Source of the DNA: DATBLE01 sp963775695
Lineage (GTDB): Bacteria > Actinomycetota > Thermoleophilia > Gaiellales > Gaiellaceae
Direction: 5' to 3'
Assembly (NCBI GenBank): GCA_963775695.1
Contig: CAVZJU010000012.1
Coordinates: 62,001-126,000 of the forward strand
DNA length: 64,000 nucleotides
The notes beneath the pieces are model-generated. The model had not been told where the DNA came from. It did no database searches and saw nothing but the letters and a program-made list of their open reading frames with translations. Shown here piece by piece: positions 1 to 7,697 of the stretch. The first letter of the stretch is position 1; every line of letters starts with the position of its first letter. The translations under genes were made by a program, and so were the position numbers.

Positions 1-584
1 GCCTTCGACCAGATCACCTCGCGGCCGCGCTGCCACGAGCCGAGGCCGTAGCGGTGGAGGATCACGCCGCCGTGCACGCAGAGGCCCGCGCCGGCGAGGG
101 TGACGAGATTCTTGATGTAGCCGTACTCACCGAGCGCGGGCACGGGCGCCTCGAGGTAGTTGACGCGGACGCCGTGGCCGTCGAGCACGTCGTAGTACTC
201 GTCGAACTGCGCCTGGAGGCGGCCGAGGTCGGCGTTGCCGGCCGCGCTCGAGTAGTAGTACTGCCACTCCTTCGCGTACTCGGGGCGGATCTCGTTCTCG
301 GTCGGGCGCGAGACGAGCACCTCGCGGAGCGTGCCGATCCCCTCCGCGCCCCAGCGGCGGCCCCAGATCTGCTCGACCTCGTCGTAGAAGTCGGTCTGGT
401 GGAGCATGTAGTTGCGGAGCGGCTTGCCGGGCTCGAACCACGGCAGCGAATCGAGCACCTCCTCCTCGTCGTGCTCCTCGGCCACCCGCGGCGACGAGTA
501 CGTCAGCTCGATCGAGTCGCCGTCGGCGGTGCGGACGGTGAACGGAACCGATTCCCGCTGGCGCTTTCCGCTCTCCTTCAGCAT
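1..584 (-). CDS. Guanidine-modifying superfamily enzyme (DDAH/arginine deiminase-like), N-terminal part, runs off the window
   Basis: Translating the minus strand from the ATG at 582-584 gives about 194 uninterrupted residues to the window edge. The protein starts MLKESGKRQRESVPF and contains REVLVSRPTENEIRP, then LDGHGVRVNYLEAPVP and NLVTLAGAGLCVHGGVIL. This layout of an early xxVLVSRP strand, a helix, a GVxV strand and an acidic/Gly-rich stretch resembles the first blades of dimethylarginine dimethylaminohydrolase, arginine deiminase and amidinotransferases, which act on guanidino groups through a C-terminal Cys/His pair. The catalytic part lies outside the window, so hydrolase versus transferase cannot be decided. 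It begins one base after the stop of the luciferase-like gene and is the fifth gene of a coupled operon. Confidence 0.62.
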   Translation of the reverse strand, partial: MLKESGKRQRESVPFTVRTADGDSIELTYSSPRVAEEHDEEEVLDSLPWFEPGKPLRNYMLHQTDFYDEVEQIWGRRWGAEGIGTLREVLVSRPTENEIRPEYAKEWQYYYSSAAGNADLGRLQAQFDEYYDVLDGHGVRVNYLEAPVPALGEYGYIKNLVTLAGAGLCVHGGVILHRYGLGSWQRGREVIWSK

Positions 585-585
585 C

Positions 586-1647
586 TCAACCTCCGATCAG
601 TCGCAGGGCGTCGTCCATCTGCCCGAGGTAGGCCGGAAACGAGAACTCCCGCATCGGGAACCCGTCGGGGAAGTGCCCCTGGTACAGCGGATACCAGAGC
701 CCGGGCGGGGACGGATTCACGGCCACGGTCCGGACGCCGGCGGTGCGCAGCTCGTCGACGCGGCCGCAGATGTCGTCGGGCGTGCCGGAGACGGTCATCG
801 CCGCGACGGCCTCGTCGGGGATCGCCGCCATCGCGCCCTCGGCGTCGAGCGCGCCGACGCGCTCCCTCAGCTCGGCGACGAGGTCGCCGTAGCCGGCGGC
901 GGCGAAGCTCTCCGCGTAGAACGGCGACGAGCTCGCGGCGGTCGCGAACATCAGCACCTGGCCCTTCGCGTCCTCGATGCCGCTGCCGTCCTCGGCGACA
1001 ACGGTCGGGTAGCCGCAGGCGACATCGATGTCCTCGATCGAACGGCCTGCCCGCGCCGCGCCCTCGCCGAGTGCCGGCAGGACGACGTCGCGCACGTACG
1101 CCGCCGACCAGCAGTAGCCGAGCACGCCGTCGGCGACCTCGCCGGCGAGCCGGATCATCTGCGGGCCGACGGCCGCGACGTACAGGCGTGCGGGCTGCTC
1201 GGGCATCGGCATCTGCAGCTGGAAGCCCCGCACCGAGAAGAGCTCACCCTCGAACGTGACGAGCTCCCCGGCGAGCGCCTGCCGGAGGATGGTCGCGTAC
1301 TCGCGCATGGCGCGGATCGGGCGCTCGTACGTGCGGTCGTGCCAGCCCGACACGTAGTTGCGGGCCTGGACGCCGAGGCCAAGCAGGAGGCGGCCGTTCG
1401 AGAGCTCGTTCACCGACGCCGCCTGGAGCGCCATCGTCACCGGCGAGCGGCTCCAGATGCCGACCACGCCGGTGCCGAGCAGCAGGCTGGACGTGCCGGT
1501 CGCCGTGGCGGTCGCCGGGACGAACGAGTCGCCGAAGACGATCTCCGGGAACCACGCGGTGCGGAAGCCCGCCTCCTCGACGCGGCGCCCGTACTGCGCC
1601 GCCAGGCTCGGCGGTACCGCCTCGACGAAGAAGTCGAGCCCGTTCAC
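586..1647 (-). CDS. LLM-class flavin-dependent oxidoreductase (luciferase-like monooxygenase)
   Basis: A 353-residue protein of the bacterial luciferase/F420-dependent TIM-barrel family. It begins with a GTG that overlaps the stop of the upstream M24 gene (GTGA at 1644-1647), which fixes the start. Family signatures are the N-terminal barrel strand (VNGLDFFVEAVPP), the segment NGRLLLGLGVQARNYVSGW, the strand PARLYVAAVGPQM and the late SGTPDDICGRVDELRTAGV, which in this family is an SGTPEEV-like helix near the cofactor phosphate. Such enzymes use reduced FMN or F420 to oxidise or oxygenate small substrates. The substrate here is unknown. Position between a creatinase-like M24 protein and a guanidine-modifying enzyme points to a shared catabolic route (inference). 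Confidence 0.85.
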   Translation of the reverse strand: MNGLDFFVEAVPPSLAAQYGRRVEEAGFRTAWFPEIVFGDSFVPATATATGTSSLLLGTGVVGIWSRSPVTMALQAASVNELSNGRLLLGLGVQARNYVSGWHDRTYERPIRAMREYATILRQALAGELVTFEGELFSVRGFQLQMPMPEQPARLYVAAVGPQMIRLAGEVADGVLGYCWSAAYVRDVVLPALGEGAARAGRSIEDIDVACGYPTVVAEDGSGIEDAKGQVLMFATAASSSPFYAESFAAAGYGDLVAELRERVGALDAEGAMAAIPDEAVAAMTVSGTPDDICGRVDELRTAGVRTVAVNPSPPGLWYPLYQGHFPDGFPMREFSFPAYLGQMDDALRLIGG

Positions 1648-2756
1648 AGCGAATCCCCCGGCCTGAAGATCCGGATCGGCACCTGTGAGAACGGGACGCC
1701 TCCGTCCTTCGTGATGCGCCACGTGTCCTGCATGTACAGGCATGTCCGCTCGTCCTCGGTAATCGCGTGCGGGTGCATCGAGATGACCATGTTCTCCTGC
1801 AACTCCACGTCGAGCCCCTCTCCGACGCGAGGGAATTCGATCATGGTCATCCCGATCGAGTGGCCGGTGACGTGGCCGAGCTTGAAGCCGCGCTCCGTGA
1901 AGCCCTTCGAGACGGCGCGGTGGACGTCGTGCGCGGAGGCGCCGGCCCGCATGGTCGTGCGTGCGGCCTCCACGTACTCCTCGTACGCCTCCAACCCGGC
2001 GCGCGTCTCCTTGCTCGGCTCCCCTGCGCAGAACGGGCGGGAGAACTCGACCCAGTGGCCGCCGGAGGCGGCGATCTCGAGGCCGTACAGTAGGAGATCG
2101 TCGCGGTCGATCTTCCGGGTGGCGCTGGGGTGCTTGAACTCGGGGCCGGCCCCGCCGTCGGGGCCCGCCAGGACCATGTCCATGGTCGTACGATAGGTGC
2201 CACGGGCGGCGAAGACGCGCTCGGCCTCGCCCATCACCTCGGCCTCGGTCTTGCCGACCTCGTAGGCGGCGAGCGACGCCCGTACGCCGTCCTCGTTCAG
2301 GCGGAAGCTCTCCTCCACGCTCGCGAGCTCCTCCTCTGACTTGACCGCGCGGGCGGTGTCGAAGCCCTGGTCCCACGGGACGGCCACGTCGGCGATCGCG
2401 CGGTAGTCGCGCACCGGCATCACGTAGTCGAGCCCGTAGACGCCGATTCGCTCGAAGCCGCGCTCGGCGATCCACCGGCCCGGGTGCTCGGCGAAGACCT
2501 TGTCCTCGATCCACGCTTCGCCGTGGTCGCCGACCCAGCGCGCCTCCTTCGGGAAGACGACCGACGGCTCGCCCTCGACCGGGAGCACGACGTAGGCGTA
2601 GCGGTGGAGGATCCGGAAGCCGGACAGGTAGCGCACCGCCCCCTCGAAGCCCGTGTACTCGGAGCCGGCGACGACGACCGCGTCGAGGCCGTCCTCCTGC
2701 GCCTGTGCCCGGACGTTCGCGTACCGCCGGTCGATCTCCGCCTGGCTCGTCGTCAC
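1644..2756 (-). CDS. M24 family protein, creatinase/prolidase fold, metal ligands mostly replaced
   Basis: A 370-residue protein with the two-domain M24 architecture: an N-terminal creatinase-N domain (about residues 1-140) and a C-terminal pita-bread domain. The GTG start overlaps the preceding stop by 4 nt. M24 peptidases bind two metals through D, D, H, E, E. At the equivalent places this protein has Tyr in LLLYGLE, Glu in HWVEFSRPF, the conserved His in TGHSIGMTM, His in MVISMHPHA and Gln in YMQDTWRIT. Four of five ligands are therefore changed. Creatinase is the classic M24 member that works without metals, so a C-N or C-S bond-cleaving enzyme is more likely than a peptidase (inference). 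Upstream are two ketopantoate-reductase-like genes, downstream a luciferase-like gene. Confidence 0.82.
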   Translation of the reverse strand: MTTSQAEIDRRYANVRAQAQEDGLDAVVVAGSEYTGFEGAVRYLSGFRILHRYAYVVLPVEGEPSVVFPKEARWVGDHGEAWIEDKVFAEHPGRWIAERGFERIGVYGLDYVMPVRDYRAIADVAVPWDQGFDTARAVKSEEELASVEESFRLNEDGVRASLAAYEVGKTEAEVMGEAERVFAARGTYRTTMDMVLAGPDGGAGPEFKHPSATRKIDRDDLLLYGLEIAASGGHWVEFSRPFCAGEPSKETRAGLEAYEEYVEAARTTMRAGASAHDVHRAVSKGFTERGFKLGHVTGHSIGMTMIEFPRVGEGLDVELQENMVISMHPHAITEDERTCLYMQDTWRITKDGGVPFSQVPIRIFRPGDSL

Positions 2757-3661
2757 GCGCTCTCCTTTCCCTTGATCAGTTGTGTCAGCACCCGGTTGAG
2801 CGGCGCATCGACGCCGTACCGCTCGCCGAAGACGACGATCGCGCCGTTCAGGAAGTCGATCTCCGTCTCGCGGCCGGCCTCGACGTCCTGGAGCATCGAC
2901 GGCTTGTGGTGGTACGCGACGTCCTTCTGGGCGGCGCGGTCGAAGAGCTGCTCGGGGCTCATGTCCAGGACGATCCCCTGCGCGTCGGCGACGGCGCGAC
3001 CCTCGGCCATCACGGCCCAGGCGAGCTCGCGCGTCGGCGGCTCGGCGACCTGGCCGTGCGTGCGGCCGGTCAGCGCCGCGATCGCGTTCGAGGCGGCGTT
3101 GAAGATCAGCTTGCGCCACTGGGCGCCCCGCGCGTCCTCGAGCGCGTGGGTCGGCATGCCGCCTCTGGTGCACGCGTCGGCGAGAGCCTCGACCGCCGTC
3201 ATCGGCGCCGGGCTCGGCTCGAACGGCCCGATGTGCGTGTCGCCCTTCGTGTCCCAGCCGACGTGACCGGGCTCGATCACGTGGCCCGCGGGGAAGGTCG
3301 TACCGCGGATCACCTGCTTCACGTGCTCCGCCACGAGCTCCTCGTTGCCTACGCCGTTCTGAACCGAGCAGACCGAGCCCTGCGTGAACGCATGCGCGGT
3401 GGCGGACAGCGCGGTGGACGTGTGCTGGCTCTTGGTCGCGACGATGCCGAGATCCGACGGGGGCAGCTCCGACGGATCGGTGGTCGCCCGCACGCGGCCG
3501 ACCACCTCGCCCGCGCCGGACAGCCGCAGCCCGGTCGCGTTGATCGCCTCCACGTGCTCCTGCCAGGGGTCGTAGGCCCAGACCTCGACGTCGTCGAGGG
3601 TGCCGAGGTTGGCGGCGAACAGCGAGCCGACGGCACCGCAGCCGATCACGGCGATCCTCAC
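2753..3661 (-). CDS. Ketopantoate reductase family (ApbA/PanE) 2-dehydropantoate 2-reductase-like dehydrogenase, copy 1
   Basis: A 302-residue protein. It has an N-terminal Rossmann NAD(P) site (VRIAVIGCGAVGSLFAANL), VATKSQHTSTAL and SVQNGVGNEELV in the cofactor domain, and the C-terminal helical domain with WRKLIFNAASNAIAAL and KPSMLQDVEAGRETEIDFL, the Lys/Asn/Ser-Met features of the ApbA_C domain. The GTG start overlaps the stop of the neighbouring paralogue (3658-3661) and its own stop overlaps the M24 start. Because it sits in a catabolic operon next to a second copy, a role in reducing or oxidising a branched 2-oxo acid is more likely than pantothenate synthesis, but that is inference. 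Confidence 0.85.
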   Translation of the reverse strand: MRIAVIGCGAVGSLFAANLGTLDDVEVWAYDPWQEHVEAINATGLRLSGAGEVVGRVRATTDPSELPPSDLGIVATKSQHTSTALSATAHAFTQGSVCSVQNGVGNEELVAEHVKQVIRGTTFPAGHVIEPGHVGWDTKGDTHIGPFEPSPAPMTAVEALADACTRGGMPTHALEDARGAQWRKLIFNAASNAIAALTGRTHGQVAEPPTRELAWAVMAEGRAVADAQGIVLDMSPEQLFDRAAQKDVAYHHKPSMLQDVEAGRETEIDFLNGAIVVFGERYGVDAPLNRVLTQLIKGKESA

Positions 3662-4602
3662 GCCGCCTCCCGCGCCTTGACGAGCCGGTACATCGCGGTG
3701 TGCAGCGGCACCGGAACCTCGAGCTTCGCGGCCTCGCGGACGAGCGCGCCGGTGATGAAGTCGACCTCGGTCGGGCGGCCGGCCCGGACGTCCTCGAGCA
3801 TCGAGGGGACGTGGGCGTAGTCGCCCTCGGCGGCGAGCGTCTCGCCCCGGCGAACGGCGTGCACGTTCATCTCCCACGGATCCTCGTGGAGCGGCACGCC
3901 CGCCGCGGCGGCAACCGCCTTCCCCTCGTCCATCAGGTCGTGGACGAGGTTGCCGAGGTCGGTCTCGCGGTCGCAAGCGGCGAACGCGCTCACGTGGGGG
4001 AGGTCGGTCAGCGCCGCGACCGTGTTCACCGTCGCGTTGAAGATCAGCTTCGACCACTGGGCGGGGCGGAGGTCCGGGAAGGCGCGGGCGTGGAGGCCCG
4101 CGGCGACGAGGAGCGCCTCGACCTCTTGCGCCTGCTCGTACGCGGCCGTGTCGGCGAAGGGGCCGAGCCAGGTCTCGGTGTCGAGCTCGTACTCGACGTG
4201 CGTGTCGGCGTGGCGGACGCCGCTCATGAAGGTGACGGCGGAGAGGAGCGGCCACTCGCCCTGTGCGCGCACGAGCTCCTCCGCGCCGAGACCGTTCTGG
4301 ATGGTCATCAGGGTCGCGTCGGGGAAGCGTCCGGCCAGCGCGACGGCGGCCTCCTCGAGCTGCGTCGCCTTGGTGGCGAGGATGCCGAGGTCGAAGTCGG
4401 GGAGTCGGGCGGGATCGGTGCTCGCCGCGACGCGCGCGGTGAAGTCCGACTTGCCCGAGATGCGCAGGCCGTCGGCGTTCAGGGCGTCGGCGTGCTCGGC
4501 CCGCCGGGTGAGGACGCTGACCTCGAGGTCCCGGGCCAGATGCCCGGCGTAGAGGCTGCCGATCACCCCCGCTCCGATCACGCATACCCGCTCGATCGCC
4601 AT
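3658..4602 (-). CDS. Ketopantoate reductase family dehydrogenase, copy 2
   Basis: A 314-residue paralogue of the next gene. It starts with ATG (MAIERVCVIGAGVIGSL) and shows the Rossmann glycine motif, TIQNGLGAEELV, WSKLIFNATVNTVAAL and VPSMLEDVRAGRPTEVDF of the ApbA family. It is the first gene of the five-gene minus-strand unit. A TAGCGT hexamer lies 6 nt upstream of the ATG and overlaps a 12-bp perfect palindrome shared with the divergent transporter promoter, so the operon looks repressor-controlled with a leaderless transcript. Two adjacent non-identical ApbA proteins could form a heterodimer or act on successive intermediates; the sequence does not decide. Confidence 0.85.
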   Translation of the reverse strand: MAIERVCVIGAGVIGSLYAGHLARDLEVSVLTRRAEHADALNADGLRISGKSDFTARVAASTDPARLPDFDLGILATKATQLEEAAVALAGRFPDATLMTIQNGLGAEELVRAQGEWPLLSAVTFMSGVRHADTHVEYELDTETWLGPFADTAAYEQAQEVEALLVAAGLHARAFPDLRPAQWSKLIFNATVNTVAALTDLPHVSAFAACDRETDLGNLVHDLMDEGKAVAAAAGVPLHEDPWEMNVHAVRRGETLAAEGDYAHVPSMLEDVRAGRPTEVDFITGALVREAAKLEVPVPLHTAMYRLVKAREAA

Positions 4603-4611
4603 GCGCCAACG

Positions 4612-4623
4612 CTAACCGGTTAG
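4612..4623. promoter_or_regulatory. Perfect 12-bp palindrome (probable operator) between divergent genes
   Basis: CTAACCGGTTAG is a perfect palindrome in the 30-nt gap between the divergent dehydrogenase (start 4602) and transporter (start 4633). It overlaps the likely -10 boxes on both sides: TAGCGT on the minus strand and TAGGTT on the plus strand, each 6 nt from its start codon. A dimeric repressor bound here would shut both units. The regulator is not in the window. Confidence 0.5.
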
Positions 4624-4632
4624 GTTCGGACG

Positions 4633-5490
4633 GTGTCCGGGGTCGCTCTCGCGCTTCTCTCTGCCGTGCTCTTCGGAGGCATGTCGGTGGCGCTGGGCTT
4701 CTCGATGCGGCGGAGCCGGGACGCGCTGGTCGGCGCGTTTGCGACGGCCTGCAGCGGCTTCTGCGTCTGCGCGGTGGTGGCGCTCGTCGGGCGCGAATGG
4801 GGCGGTGCGCTCTGGCCGTTCTTCATCGCCGGCGTGCTCGCGCCCGGCGGGGCGCAGCTGCTGTTCGTGCTAGCCGTGCGCGAGGCAGGGCCGTCACGGG
4901 CGTCGGTGATCGCCGGCGCCGCGCCGCTCGTCGCGGTGACCATCGCGATCCTGGCACTCGGCGAACCGACCCGCGTTCCCCTGCTTGCCGGCGCGGTCCT
5001 GATCGTGGCCGGCGGCCTGGCGCTGGTCGCCGAGCGCGACCGGCCGGAGAACTTCCGGGCGATCGGGCTCGCGTACTCCTTCGGTTGCACCGTCCTCTTC
5101 GCGACCCGGGACAACGTCGTCCGGCACATCGCGTCGGACAGCACCGTCGCCCCGCAGCTGGCCGCGGCGGCGACGATTCTCTCCGGGACGGTGATCGTCT
5201 TCGCCGTGCTCGTGGGCGCGCGCCGGGGCCGCGTTTTCCGGGACATCCGGCGCGGGGCCCCCCACTTCGTGCTGCCTGGCTTCCTGTGGGGCGCCTCGTA
5301 CGCGTTCCTCTTCGAGGCGTTCTATCGCTCGCGCGTGTCGATCGTCAGCCCGCTGGTGGCGACGGAGTCGCTCTTCGCGGTCCTGCTGGCGGTGCTGCTC
5401 CTACGCCGCGCGGAGCTGGTCGGGCGACACCTCCTGCTGGGTGCAAGCCTCGTGGTCGCCGGAGGCGCGCTGATCGGAGCGTTCCGCTGA
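4633..5490 (+). CDS. EamA/DMT family transporter
   Basis: A 285-residue, ten-helix drug/metabolite-transporter protein made of two EamA repeats (about 1-135 and 145-280). Signs are the glycine-rich small-residue helices, LAPGGAQLLFVLAVREAGPS in the first repeat, and GASYAFLFEAFYRSRVSIVS followed by ESLFAVLLAVLLLRR in the second. The GTG start lies 10 nt after the shared palindrome. Members export or import amino acids, nucleosides or similar metabolites; the substrate is unknown, but divergent coregulation with the operon at 1-4602 suggests its substrate or product. The stop is followed immediately by a repeat element that fills the gap to the convergent sulfurtransferase. Confidence 0.82.
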   Translation: MSGVALALLSAVLFGGMSVALGFSMRRSRDALVGAFATACSGFCVCAVVALVGREWGGALWPFFIAGVLAPGGAQLLFVLAVREAGPSRASVIAGAAPLVAVTIAILALGEPTRVPLLAGAVLIVAGGLALVAERDRPENFRAIGLAYSFGCTVLFATRDNVVRHIASDSTVAPQLAAAATILSGTVIVFAVLVGARRGRVFRDIRRGAPHFVLPGFLWGASYAFLFEAFYRSRVSIVSPLVATESLFAVLLAVLLLRRAELVGRHLLLGASLVVAGGALIGAFR

Positions 5491-5563
5491 CCTGTGGAGG
5501 AGTTGTCACACAAACGTTTCAACCCTGTCTCAGAGACCGGGTGGCAGACGCCACGAGCTCCGC
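5491..5563 (+). repeat. Interspersed ~70-bp repeat, copy A (intergenic)
   Basis: This stretch exactly fills the convergent gap between the transporter stop and the sulfurtransferase stop. It matches the reverse strand of 19081-19150 at roughly nine of ten positions over 70 bp, including an identical core GTCACACAAACGTTTCAACC. It contains two short palindromes, AAACGTTT and GTCTCAGAGAC. Placement between convergent genes suggests possible terminator use here, but the second copy lies inside a coding sequence. Confidence 0.75.
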
Positions 5564-6292
5564 CTAGTCTCTTTCGGCCGGGAGACCGCGGGCGCACCAG
5601 TCGCTCCACGAGCCCGGGTAGAGCTTCGCGTCGGGACGGCCTGCCTCGGCGAGCAGCAGGAGATCGACACAGGCTGTGATCCCCGAGCCGCAGTACAGGA
5701 CGATCTCATCTGCCTCGGCGATCTCCGTCGGCGGCTCGGACGCCTCGGCGTAGAACCAGTTGACGGCGCCCGGGATGCGCCCGGCGACCGGGTCGATCGG
5801 CTCGACCTCGCCGCGGTGGCGCTGGGGCGAGCGCGCGTCCACCACGACCAGACTGGGATCGCCGAGCCGCGCTGCCAGTTCGTCGGCGTCGACCGTGTCG
5901 CCTTCGAGCGGGCGCGGGACGAACTCGCGCGGCTCGATCTCCTCCTCGCCGCCGCGCAGCGGGCCGATCCACGCGTCCAGCCCGCCGCGCAGGACGGCGA
6001 CGTCCTCGTGTCCGTTGTGGCGCAGCAGCCACCAGAGCCGCGCCGCACCGCCGGCACCGCCGTGGTCGTAGGCGACGACGAACACGCCGTCGCCGATCCC
6101 CGCGCGCCCGGCCGCGGCCGCGAAGTCCTCCCCGCGCGGAAGCGGATGCCGGCCCTGCCCTGCGATCGAGAGGTCGGAGAGCTCCGCCCCGAGAAACGCG
6201 GCGCCCGGGACATGCGCCTCGAGGTACAGCTCCCGGCCCGCCTCCCAGCGGTCGAGCTCGTAGGCGCAGTCGACGAAGCGGTACTCGATCAG
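5564..6292 (-). CDS. Rhodanese-type sulfurtransferase (3-mercaptopyruvate/thiosulfate sulfurtransferase-like)
   Basis: About 242 residues with two rhodanese domains. The N-terminal inactive domain carries VFVVAYDHGGAGGAARLWWLL and HEDVAVLRGGLDAW. The C-terminal domain carries VVVDARSPQRHRGE and the active-site loop LYCGSGITACVDLL, with Cys as persulfide carrier; CGSGxTA loops are typical of mercaptopyruvate sulfurtransferases. No ATG, GTG or TTG lies near the expected N-terminus. A CTG at 6290-6292 overlaps the stop of the upstream gene (CTGA) and is the best start. It is the last gene of the threonine operon strand and moves sulfane sulfur in the cytoplasm; the link to threonine synthesis is only positional. 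Confidence 0.8.
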   Translation of the reverse strand: MIEYRFVDCAYELDRWEAGRELYLEAHVPGAAFLGAELSDLSIAGQGRHPLPRGEDFAAAAGRAGIGDGVFVVAYDHGGAGGAARLWWLLRHNGHEDVAVLRGGLDAWIGPLRGGEEEIEPREFVPRPLEGDTVDADELAARLGDPSLVVVDARSPQRHRGEVEPIDPVAGRIPGAVNWFYAEASEPPTEIAEADEIVLYCGSGITACVDLLLLAEAGRPDAKLYPGSWSDWCARGLPAERD

Positions 6293-6900
6293 TAGAAACC
6301 TTCGCGGCGCGCGTACCGCTCGGCCCGCTCCGCGTCGTACTCCTTCGGATCGACGTCGGCCCCGACCGAGCGCATGAGCGCGCCGGAGGACGGCAGCTCC
6401 GAGCGGTCGGCGTACCCATCCGGATCCCACAGCTGGGCGCGCAGAAACGCCTTCGGGCAGTGCGTGTAGGCCTCGTCGACTTGGATCCGCAGGCCGAGCT
6501 TCGGCACCTTGCCCTCCACCGCACACGGCGCGAGCAGCTCCGGGTCCTCGACGATCGCCGCCCGGCCGTTCACACGGAAGGTGTCGCTGATGCCCGGGAT
6601 CACGAAGAGGAGGGCGACGTGCGGGTTCTCGAGCACGTTCCTGAACGAGTCGGCCAGCCTGTTCCCGGGCCGGTCGGGCAGGAGCAGCGTCCGCTCGTCG
6701 AGCACCTTGACGAACCCTGCCGGATCGCCTCGCGGCGAGACGTCGCAGGTCCCGTCCGCCGCCGACGTGGCGAGGCAGAGGAACGGCGAGCGCTCGACGA
6801 ACTGGCGCGTGAGCTCGTTGAGCCGGTCGGAGACCTTCGACTTCACGACGTCCGACGGCTCGCCGAGCGTTGCCCGAAGGGTGTCCTCGGCGGAGATCAT
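6289..6900 (-). CDS. Pyridoxamine 5'-phosphate oxidase-family FMN-binding split-barrel protein
   Basis: A 203-residue protein starting MISAEDTLRATLGEP, with the split-barrel core FLCLATSAADGTCDVSPRGD followed by LLLPDRPGNRLADSF and NPHVALLFVIPG. The CDVSPRGDP and PGNR motifs contact the flavin phosphate in the PPOX-class subfamily found widely in actinobacteria and proteobacteria. It is not the vitamin B6 enzyme itself. It probably binds FMN or F420 and reduces an unidentified substrate. The ATG overlaps the stop of the phosphotransferase gene by 4 nt (ATGA), so it is translated in the hom-thrC-thrB unit. Confidence 0.83.
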   Translation of the reverse strand: MISAEDTLRATLGEPSDVVKSKVSDRLNELTRQFVERSPFLCLATSAADGTCDVSPRGDPAGFVKVLDERTLLLPDRPGNRLADSFRNVLENPHVALLFVIPGISDTFRVNGRAAIVEDPELLAPCAVEGKVPKLGLRIQVDEAYTHCPKAFLRAQLWDPDGYADRSELPSSGALMRSVGADVDPKEYDAERAERYARREGFY

Positions 6901-7697
6901 CGCGAAGAGCCTACCTCCGAGAACATCCGCGCCACGTCGACCTCGCCGGGGAAGTACAGGCCGTCCGTGCCCCAGGCGAGGTGCTTTGCCAGCCCCCAGA
7001 GCCTGATCCGCTCCCGATCGAGCCCGAGCCGCTCCGAGAGGAAGTCGAGCCGCCGTCGGAGCTGCGCGACCGTGATGCGCCCCTCCGCGTCGAGGTCACG
7101 CACCGCCGGCACCGTGTCGTACGCGCGCTCGGCGACGATCGGCTTCGAGTCGATGGCGAGCCACGGCTCGCGCTCGGCCCGGAGCAGGTTGCCGCCGTGC
7201 AGGTCCTGGTGGCACAGGACGAGCCGCTCCTGCGACGGCGGCAGTGTCCGCAGCGCATCGAGCGCCTCGTCGAGGAGCCGCTGCTCGTACGGCCGCGCGT
7301 GACGCTCGCGGTGCTGCGGCAACTCCTCGAGCCAGTGTTCCGCGACCTCTTCGATACGCCGCCATTCGACATCGTCCGAGGGCGCGCACCACAGCCGCTC
7401 GAGCGCCGACGCGATCGCCTCGAGCGCCTGATCGTCGTACGCCCGGCCAAGCGGCGTACCCGGCACGCACCGCTCGATCAGGTATGCGCTCGACTCGGGA
7501 TCGCGGTCGATCAGCCGCACGGCGCCGCGACCGTCCCAGAAGCGAAGGGCGTCGGGCTCGTGCACGCTCTCGACGTCGTCGTCGAACGGGATCTTCAGCA
7601 CCGCCTCCGTCCCGTCCGCCAGGCGGACCGGCGCTACCAGCCTCGAGAACGGAGCCTCGAACGGATCTCCGAGCTCGAGGTCCCAGGGAACGTTCAG
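6897..7697 (-). CDS. Aminoglycoside/hydroxyurea-type phosphotransferase (APH kinase fold)
   Basis: About 266 residues with the APH fold: ATP-site lysine in TEAVLKIPF, the AYLIERCVPGTPLG hinge, the catalytic loop LVLCHQDLHGGNLLR (HxDxxxxN) and the magnesium aspartate in LAIDSKPIV. The IDSKPIVAE form is typical of streptomycin 6-kinase/hydroxyurea phosphotransferase-like proteins. As in the sulfurtransferase gene, no standard start codon lies near the expected N-terminus; CTG at 7695-7697 overlaps the thrB stop (CTGA) and is favoured. The nearest in-frame ATG-type start is about 75 nt upstream, inside thrB. Whether it gives drug resistance or phosphorylates a metabolite is unknown. Confidence 0.78.
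   Translation of the reverse strand: MNVPWDLELGDPFEAPFSRLVAPVRLADGTEAVLKIPFDDDVESVHEPDALRFWDGRGAVRLIDRDPESSAYLIERCVPGTPLGRAYDDQALEAIASALERLWCAPSDDVEWRRIEEVAEHWLEELPQHRERHARPYEQRLLDEALDALRTLPPSQERLVLCHQDLHGGNLLRAEREPWLAIDSKPIVAERAYDTVPAVRDLDAEGRITVAQLRRRLDFLSERLGLDRERIRLWGLAKHLAWGTDGLYFPGEVDVARMFSEVGSSR

Noticed and set aside
54..1259. Long open frames antisense to the first genes
   Set aside because: They are Arg/Ala/Pro-rich, lack domains and lie opposite clear luciferase-like and guanidine-modifying genes; typical of high-GC DNA.
2753..3661. panE for pantothenate synthesis
   Set aside because: Two copies in a catabolic operon and no other pantothenate gene.
6289..6900. Pyridoxamine 5'-phosphate oxidase (pdxH)
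   Set aside because: The sequence fits the general PPOX-class split barrel with CDVSPRGDP, not true PdxH.
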